Of a stretch of 44,988 bases of DNA, positions 40,195 to 44,988 are shown piece after piece. The notes beneath the pieces are model-generated. The model was not told the origin of the DNA. It saw only the letters and a program-made list of their open reading frames with translations, and ran no database searches. This DNA comes from Halonatronomonas sp051745085. GTDB lineage: Bacteria > Bacillota > Halanaerobiia > Halanaerobiales > Halarsenatibacteraceae. How positions within the stretch are numbered: the first letter of the stretch is position 1; every line of letters begins with the position of its first letter. Location: assembly GCA_051745085.1 (NCBI GenBank), contig JBNJDR010000014.1:1-44988 (forward strand), written 5' to 3'. A program made the position numbers and the translations under genes.

Positions 40195-42824
40195 ACTTCC
40201 ACCACCCGACAAACAGCCAAATAAGGACAGCGCTGACAGCGCGACTTATAAATTCGAGTATAATAGTCTGAGTTGAAAATATCCTCCAGCTGTTCTGTAA
40301 TTTTTGCAGCCATTTTGTCTTCCTTACCCTGGTTGCCCTGTTCAAATTGCTGACTAATAATATTGTAAATGTACTTATCTGGGCTCAGAGGATGAAAATT
40401 ATCCTCTCCCTCCCGCTTATTTAGCAGTAAAGAATAAAAATCTAACTGTTCCGCCGAGCCAGAGCCACTTTTGAAGTCGATAATATAAGCCTTATCCTCC
40501 CTTTTAAGTAATAAATCAATTCTTCCGTTCAGATAAACCTGGATATCCCCATTTTCATAAAAATAATCTTCCTTAAGATCGGGACTATACTCTAAATAAT
40601 ACTGCCATTCCCGACCTTTCCCTTCAGCTTCAACCAGTGGAAGGCGCTGAAGTAACCCGCCAAGGAAATTTTCTACCGCTTCAACCAACCTTGGCTGCAC
40701 TAACTGGTGATAGTAACCAGAAAATCTCTGATCATAAAACAATCTGTATCGGTATATCAAAGCTTCAACCTGCTCCGAAATAAAGCTTTCATCAATATTT
40801 ATCTCTCGCTCTCCAAGCAACCACTGCCAGTTTAACTGGTCCAGAACATTTTCCATTAGTTCATGAACCATAATCCCAAAAAGTTTAGGATTCATAGCTT
40901 TAGCTGGAAGTTCCAGGGCAGGCTCGAAGCCCAGGATATGTTCAAGATAATAACGGTGATAGCAATCTTTTAAAGTCCTATATTTATAGTAAGTAAGGCT
41001 TGTTTTACCGCCAGTTTCTTCAGCAACGTTCTGAAATAAATCTTCAGTAAATTCCTTTCTGTGGTAAGGTCCAAAAGAAAAGTTTTGCCCGGAGCCAAAG
41101 GTGTTTACCAAAAGAGAATCATAATCTTTATTCGTCACAGGGGCGGTGTTATACTTAAGCTGATAATTATACTGGATCTCCTCCAGCATAGAACCAGGAG
41201 ATATATTTTCATCCTGATTATCCAGCGCAAATACTGCCGCCTTCTCTGCAGTGAATATGTGCCGAAAGAAGTTATACCGCTGCCGCTTTTGATAATCTTT
41301 AGCTGTTGGAAGGCCCAGAGCTTTTCTTTGTTCACCATTTAAGATGAAGGTCTGTCCCCCCCCGGCAGCGAACTCACCCTGGCTGGCATTAATGATAATT
41401 AATTCCTGTCGTTTCACCGCGGGCGCAAGTTCTAGATCCAGCATCTTTAATCTATCCGCAGGACTATCAAGGCTGCTCTTTAACTTTTTATAACCAAGAT
41501 AATTTAAAACTAATTTAAGTAAACCGGCCGCTGGTTGGGTATATAGATTCTTCCAATCCTTGATCAAATCTAACTCAGCAATGGTGGCCAGCTCTAAAAT
41601 CCCATCAAAAATTTGGTCTATTTCATTTTGAAATCTCGGATCTTCCAAACTGGCAATATCCAATCCATCAATATAGTGGAGTAAGCTGGTTAGATCTTTA
41701 AAGCCGGCCAAACTTTGCAGGGTTTCATATACAGGCATTAAGGCCGGGATCTCCTTCTTTATCCCCTCCTGGTCAAGATAGAAATATCCAGCAGAGATCA
41801 AAGCGGTCAACTGCCTTTTCACGGATTCATCCAGGGCGAAATACCGTTTGAAGACAGGGTAATTCAAAATCTCAAGCAGATCAGACGCAGGCAAAAGGCC
41901 GACTTTTTGCCTGGTAAAAGGAACAAGCAGGCGATGTAAGCACTCCAGAAACTTAGCAGGAGCAGATCCAGAAAATTGAAGCGATGTCTGAATATAGATT
42001 TCTCGTTCCGATAGATATCCAGCGTAATTTTTTCGGCTTAAATTCGGTGAAATAAAATCAGCCTGCCTTTCTTCTCCTATTTTAAGTGCTGAAGCCAGCT
42101 GCAGCAGATCATCACCGGCTGTATAAAGCTCCAGTTCGGTGGGTAATTCCTCCGGGAGGGTAAGCTGTTTTAAGCACAGATCTTCTTCTCGATAATCTTC
42201 AGCGGAGAGCTGCAGATAAGCTGTAATATTAAAGTTCTCGTCTAATCGTCTGATCACCTCTTTTTCCAGAGGAGAAACGGCAATCGGATTTATTAAAACG
42301 ATCTTTGCAAGATCTGACAAAGCGGCCGGGTTGAAGTTCTTCAATTGATATACTAAAGACCGGTCAGTGTACTGGTGAGCCTGAAGCCATTCAACATACC
42401 TTTCTCTAAGAGACTTAAACACGTTTAACCGCTCCTGCTGCCAGCCTTCTAGCTCTGGTAAGTCCCGCACCAGGTACTCACTCATCTCTAAATAAAAGTT
42501 ATTGAAGCGAGCCGAAAACTCCAGTACATCATTATAATCATTAATATTTAAGGTCTCTTTTTCTGACTTTGTCAATAACTGATAGATGATAAGAGAAAGT
42601 TTTTCTTCTTTTAAGGTAAGTTCCGCTACCGGAAAAACCAACTCTTTCAGTTGCGGCCAGAGTAAAAATTTACTTTGCTGGACCAGGGGCTCCCTATTAT
42701 ACTTGCGATAAACTTTATTAGCTTCTCTTAAATCGCCTGTATGAGCACATACATATAGAGCAGATTCCTCCTGGACTGCCGTTTCGAACAAATCAGACTC
42801 GTAATCCAGATAATTAAAATTCAT
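40191..42824 (-). CDS. addB: AddB-like subunit: inactive helicase fold with Fe-S PD-(D/E)xK nuclease
   Basis: An 877-residue partner of AddA. No Walker A is present at the N-terminus (MNFNYLDYESDLF, VCAHTGDLREANKV), so the helicase part is presumably a non-hydrolysing scaffold as in RecC. The C-terminal nuclease has GRIDLLLKRED and YIIDFKSGSGSAEQL. Four cysteines, Cys621 (LKDCYHRYYL) and Cys863, 866 and 872 (CQRCPYLAVC), fit the 4Fe-4S staple of AddB-type nucleases. Much shorter than the 1,160-residue Bacillus AddB. ATG after AGGAGG. Confidence 0.88.
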   Translation of the reverse strand: MNFNYLDYESDLFETAVQEESALYVCAHTGDLREANKVYRKYNREPLVQQSKFLLWPQLKELVFPVAELTLKEEKLSLIIYQLLTKSEKETLNINDYNDVLEFSARFNNFYLEMSEYLVRDLPELEGWQQERLNVFKSLRERYVEWLQAHQYTDRSLVYQLKNFNPAALSDLAKIVLINPIAVSPLEKEVIRRLDENFNITAYLQLSAEDYREEDLCLKQLTLPEELPTELELYTAGDDLLQLASALKIGEERQADFISPNLSRKNYAGYLSEREIYIQTSLQFSGSAPAKFLECLHRLLVPFTRQKVGLLPASDLLEILNYPVFKRYFALDESVKRQLTALISAGYFYLDQEGIKKEIPALMPVYETLQSLAGFKDLTSLLHYIDGLDIASLEDPRFQNEIDQIFDGILELATIAELDLIKDWKNLYTQPAAGLLKLVLNYLGYKKLKSSLDSPADRLKMLDLELAPAVKRQELIIINASQGEFAAGGGQTFILNGEQRKALGLPTAKDYQKRQRYNFFRHIFTAEKAAVFALDNQDENISPGSMLEEIQYNYQLKYNTAPVTNKDYDSLLVNTFGSGQNFSFGPYHRKEFTEDLFQNVAEETGGKTSLTYYKYRTLKDCYHRYYLEHILGFEPALELPAKAMNPKLFGIMVHELMENVLDQLNWQWLLGEREINIDESFISEQVEALIYRYRLFYDQRFSGYYHQLVQPRLVEAVENFLGGLLQRLPLVEAEGKGREWQYYLEYSPDLKEDYFYENGDIQVYLNGRIDLLLKREDKAYIIDFKSGSGSAEQLDFYSLLLNKREGEDNFHPLSPDKYIYNIISQQFEQGNQGKEDKMAAKITEQLEDIFNSDYYTRIYKSRCQRCPYLAVCRVVEV

Positions 42825-42852
42825 TCTCTACCTCCTGGCTAACCTGCCGGTT

Positions 42853-42884
42853 TAAGATTTAAAAGCCACCCTCGAGGGTGGCTT
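42853..42884 (-). terminator. Hairpin terminator after the NusG-II-like gene
   Basis: A 22-base perfect palindrome (42863-42884, arms GCCACCCTC/GAGGGTGGC) begins five bases after the stop at 42890. On the minus strand it is followed by TTTTAAATCTT. The run of T is short, so some read-through into addB-addA is possible. Confidence 0.75.
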
Positions 42885-42889
42885 AAATA

Positions 42890-43327
42890 TTAGTTCTCGT
42901 AACTGCCGACAACACCATCATATTCCCGATCAGAGCTCTCCCCTTCAATTCTAATCACCATCTTAACTGGTACGGCCACTATCATTTGACCTGGCCTCTG
43001 GATCCATCCCATCTGCTCATGGATATCCAGAGGTACTATTTCTTTAGAAAGACGATGCAGTCTTACTCTGTTATTGTCATATTCAAGGCGGGCTTGATAT
43101 TCTTCGCCCTGCCACCGAAACTTAAATTCCTCTATACCATCCTCGCGAGGAAATTCCTGGCGAAAAAGTTCTTCTCCCCCCTGTTCAACTACAAGATCAT
43201 ATTCACCATATTCCGGCTGAAAAACTATCGGCAGGAGAATACCGACAAGAGAAAATATCAAAAGAAAAATGACCAGAACTATATCAGCGGTTGTCATTCT
43301 GGTCAGTAAATTTTTTAAACTCTGCAT
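42890..43327 (-). CDS. Membrane-anchored NusG-domain-II-like protein
   Basis: A 145-residue protein with one N-terminal transmembrane helix (about 15-36, DIVLVIFLLIFSLVGILLPI) and an extracytoplasmic domain. The end, GWIQRPGQMIVAVPVKMVIRIEG, matches the C-terminal core of NusG domain II proteins. These usually carry C-P-x-x-x-C before the G-W-I and a cysteine in the I-V-C-V-P segment; here the positions read DIHEQMGWI and IVAVP, so all cysteines are gone. Function unknown. It follows the coiled-coil gene by 6 bp. Confidence 0.78.
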   Translation of the reverse strand: MQSLKNLLTRMTTADIVLVIFLLIFSLVGILLPIVFQPEYGEYDLVVEQGGEELFRQEFPREDGIEEFKFRWQGEEYQARLEYDNNRVRLHRLSKEIVPLDIHEQMGWIQRPGQMIVAVPVKMVIRIEGESSDREYDGVVGSYEN

Positions 43328-43333
43328 TTATAT

Positions 43334-43912
43334 TTACCCCACTTCGACTGCATTAATTAACTCCTCTTGTAAAGCTTCCCACTGCTGCTGGAAACGCTCT
43401 TCCATCTGTTGTCTGGCCTGTTGAAGCTGCTGGCGCGTACCCTCGTCCAGATTACCTACCAACTCCATCAGGTTGCTGGGAGCCTGACCGCTCGAACCAG
43501 CTGCCTGCCGCAGCATGTTCTCCAACTTGTTCTGCAGTTGTTCCTGTTCCTGATGATACTGCCTGACCAACTGCTGGACCTGGACCAATAAATTCTTTAA
43601 ATTATCCATTTCAGGAGAATCTTTAATTTCTTCTAAAGCCAGCAAACCCTGCTCCCTCAGTTCGATTTCCTCCTCACTGGAATTCAATCCCAATGAAGAC
43701 ACTATTAACCTCTGAGCTTCAGCAATCCTTGCCGTCTCGCTATCAGAAAATTTTTCATACAACCCCTCGGCTCGCAGTTTTCCCTGAAAAAAGTCACCTA
43801 GGATCGGTTTTATCTCTGACTGCAGATCTAATTTGCCTGCATCAGCTTCAGTTTCTAACCTGTCAGCTCTTTCTCGAGCAATCTCGTAAGCACTTTTTAT
43901 TCTATCACCCAT
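43334..43912 (-). CDS. Uncharacterised Gln-rich coiled-coil protein
   Basis: A 192-residue soluble protein with no signal peptide or membrane helix. The first 80 residues are helical and charged (GDRIKSAYEIARERADRLE). Two long coiled-coil stretches follow, about 97-137 (NLKNLLVQVQQLVRQYHQEQ) and 158-187 (QQLQQARQQMEERFQQQW), rich in Gln and Glu. The ATG is nine bases after AGGAGG; the in-frame TTG abuts that site. It lies behind its own promoter and is coupled to the NusG-II-like membrane protein. I recognise no family with certainty. Confidence 0.75.
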   Translation of the reverse strand: MGDRIKSAYEIARERADRLETEADAGKLDLQSEIKPILGDFFQGKLRAEGLYEKFSDSETARIAEAQRLIVSSLGLNSSEEEIELREQGLLALEEIKDSPEMDNLKNLLVQVQQLVRQYHQEQEQLQNKLENMLRQAAGSSGQAPSNLMELVGNLDEGTRQQLQQARQQMEERFQQQWEALQEELINAVEVG

Positions 43913-43946
43913 CTTAATCAACCTCCTGTAAGATCAAAAGTTGTAT

Positions 43947-43975
43947 TTTATATTATTCCAATACTATTTTATCAA
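43947..43975 (-). promoter_or_regulatory. Promoter of the coiled-coil / NusG-II-like pair
   Basis: On the minus strand TTGATA (43975-43970) and TATAAA (43952-43947) are 17 bases apart, about 35 bases before the start codon. Confidence 0.62.
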
Positions 43976-44001
43976 ACAAACAGGGTAAAAAACAAGCATA
44001 A

Positions 44002-44042
44002 ATTTAAAACCTCCAGCCGGGATGGAAATCCCAGCCGGAGGT
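44002..44042 (-). terminator. Terminator after the second 5'-nucleotidase
   Basis: Arms 44009-44023 and 44028-44042 form 15 pairs, two of them G-U, around a four-base loop. On the minus strand TTTTAAATTT follows. Confidence 0.78.
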
Positions 44043-44075
44043 AAATAAGATCTCTCTTTCTATAATCTAGCTTAA

Positions 44076-44988
44076 CTAATTAGAAAGATCTATCTCATAA
44101 ATTCCCCATCCGTCTTCATCTGTTTCCAGATACTTAATATTATTCAAGTTTAGTTCATCCAGATAATCAGCAGCTTCGGGGCTGGAACGATAGATAATCT
44201 GGCCCTCTACATCAACCGGTCTAATCCTCCAGTTATCAGTAGGAACCGGATTGACCGTGCCTTTTTCTTCGATATATCTAATTATCTGCTGTCTATTTAT
44301 ATCAGTGGTAGCCAATTCCAGATTTTCTTCGGTCATGTGAGGGAATTCGCCTCCACCAGAGCCTCTGTAATTGTTGGTGATTACGAGGAATTCCATATCT
44401 TCAGTCAAAGGTTCGCCGTTGTAAGTCGCTTCAGCAACCCTTTCCCCTTCAGGCTGGGTAACGTCAAAGGCATACTCTATGCCTTCAATAACGTCGTAAT
44501 TATATGCCGGCATTTCGTAATTAACTAAATGCTGGGTTTCAGCAGAATCTGGATCGATCTGATTAAAGTTCTCGGCAGATCTTTCCAGCCAGTCGATAAC
44601 CTGCTGACCATTAAGGCGCATTACATAAACAGTATTCGGGTAGATATACATATCGGTAACATCACCGATGTTTACATCGCCTTCAACATGGGTGAAGTAA
44701 TCAGGTCCTTCGCGGCCGGCAATAAATGGAGCTGCTGCTGATAATACAGGGACATCTGCATCTAGTTCCTGCTCAGCATACCAGAGTTGAGCTTCATTTA
44801 CTATCTGAGTAATAGATGAGTCTGAAACTCTGGCAAAGAAAGAATTGATCCTTCTTTCTGTTTCACCGATTGGAGTTCTGACATATTCTACTGTCTTCTC
44901 ATGAATATCTCTGGCGATATCTTCTACCATTTCCGAAGATGGAGTGTCCTCTTGAACTCTTCTGACCTCTGAGCGTCCGTCGGCTACT
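44076..44988 (-). CDS. 5'-nucleotidase family protein, C-terminal part (cut by window edge)
   Basis: The reading frame stays open to the right edge, so the gene continues beyond; about 304 residues are visible. They cover the end of the metallophosphatase domain linker and the complete C-terminal 5'-nucleotidase domain: RTPIGETERRI, FNQIDPDSAETQHLV, YNYDVIEGIEYAFDVTQPEG and NNYRGSGGGEFP. It aligns throughout with the exported 5'-nucleotidase at 6731-8605, including the last acidic 40 residues, and is a clear paralogue. An internal ATG at 44930 is not the start: the upstream codons (VADGRSEVRRVQEDTPSSE) still match the paralogue. Confidence 0.93.
   Translation of the reverse strand, partial: VADGRSEVRRVQEDTPSSEMVEDIARDIHEKTVEYVRTPIGETERRINSFFARVSDSSITQIVNEAQLWYAEQELDADVPVLSAAAPFIAGREGPDYFTHVEGDVNIGDVTDMYIYPNTVYVMRLNGQQVIDWLERSAENFNQIDPDSAETQHLVNYEMPAYNYDVIEGIEYAFDVTQPEGERVAEATYNGEPLTEDMEFLVITNNYRGSGGGEFPHMTEENLELATTDINRQQIIRYIEEKGTVNPVPTDNWRIRPVDVEGQIIYRSSPEAADYLDELNLNNIKYLETDEDGWGIYEIDLSN

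Noticed and set aside
1..44988. CRISPR arrays, tRNA or rRNA genes, insertion sequences, prophage
   Set aside because: No repeated spacer-repeat units, cloverleaf sequences with CCA-adjacent acceptor arms, transposase or phage motifs were seen on either strand.

Overview
The window reads as the chromosome of an anaerobic, probably salt-adapted member of the Firmicutes, most like the order Halanaerobiales. The evidence is indirect: an [FeFe]-hydrogenase with NuoE/NuoF-type partners, radical-SAM and peptide-fermentation genes, strong AGGAGG ribosome sites with many TTG/GTG starts, strongly acidic exported proteins, and a peptide-binding protein with an ordinary signal peptide and no lipobox cysteine, as expected in a cell with an outer membrane. 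There is no phage, IS element, CRISPR array, rRNA or tRNA that I can see.

Layout. 1-1,420: tail of a PiT phosphate permease with a perfect 17-bp hairpin, a possible amidohydrolase remnant, a FabG-type reductase and a 55-residue membrane protein. 1,454-6,578 (minus): an ArsM-like methyltransferase carrying a C-terminal winged helix, the radical SAM/DUF4130 DNA-metabolism pair, and urocanate hydratase. 6,731-9,854 (plus): an exported 5'-nucleotidase, then the niacin repressor NiaR and a NiaX-type transporter with a palindromic operator on the promoter. 10,006-17,525: a second radical SAM protein ending in a helix-hairpin-helix, a D-2-hydroxyacid dehydrogenase with a GNAT enzyme, tatA-tatC, and a gamma-glutamyltransferase-like enzyme with fumarase. 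17,671-21,074 (minus): a three-subunit NAD(P)-linked [FeFe]-hydrogenase. 21,227-23,526 (minus): a nitroreductase and an orphan PTS enzyme I.

23,828-35,509 (minus) is the most coherent block. A peptide ABC importer without ATPases (dppABC), an N-acyl-D-amino-acid deacylase, an L-Ala-D/L-Glu-type epimerase, a cytoplasmic class A beta-lactamase-fold hydrolase, a two-SH3/NlpC-P60 endopeptidase and diaminopimelate decarboxylase follow an FCD-family regulator and a beta-propeller gene. Read together they suggest uptake and complete dismantling of murein peptides: the endopeptidase would free diaminopimelate, LysA would turn it into lysine, and the epimerase would convert L-Ala-D-Glu for ordinary peptidases. 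A sigma-A promoter with an inverted repeat at its start site lies just ahead of lysA.

35,614-44,988: cardiolipin synthase; an AddA/AddB-type helicase-nuclease pair; a NusG-domain-II-like membrane protein and an unrecognised coiled-coil protein under their own promoter; and the C-terminal half of a second 5'-nucleotidase paralogous to the first.
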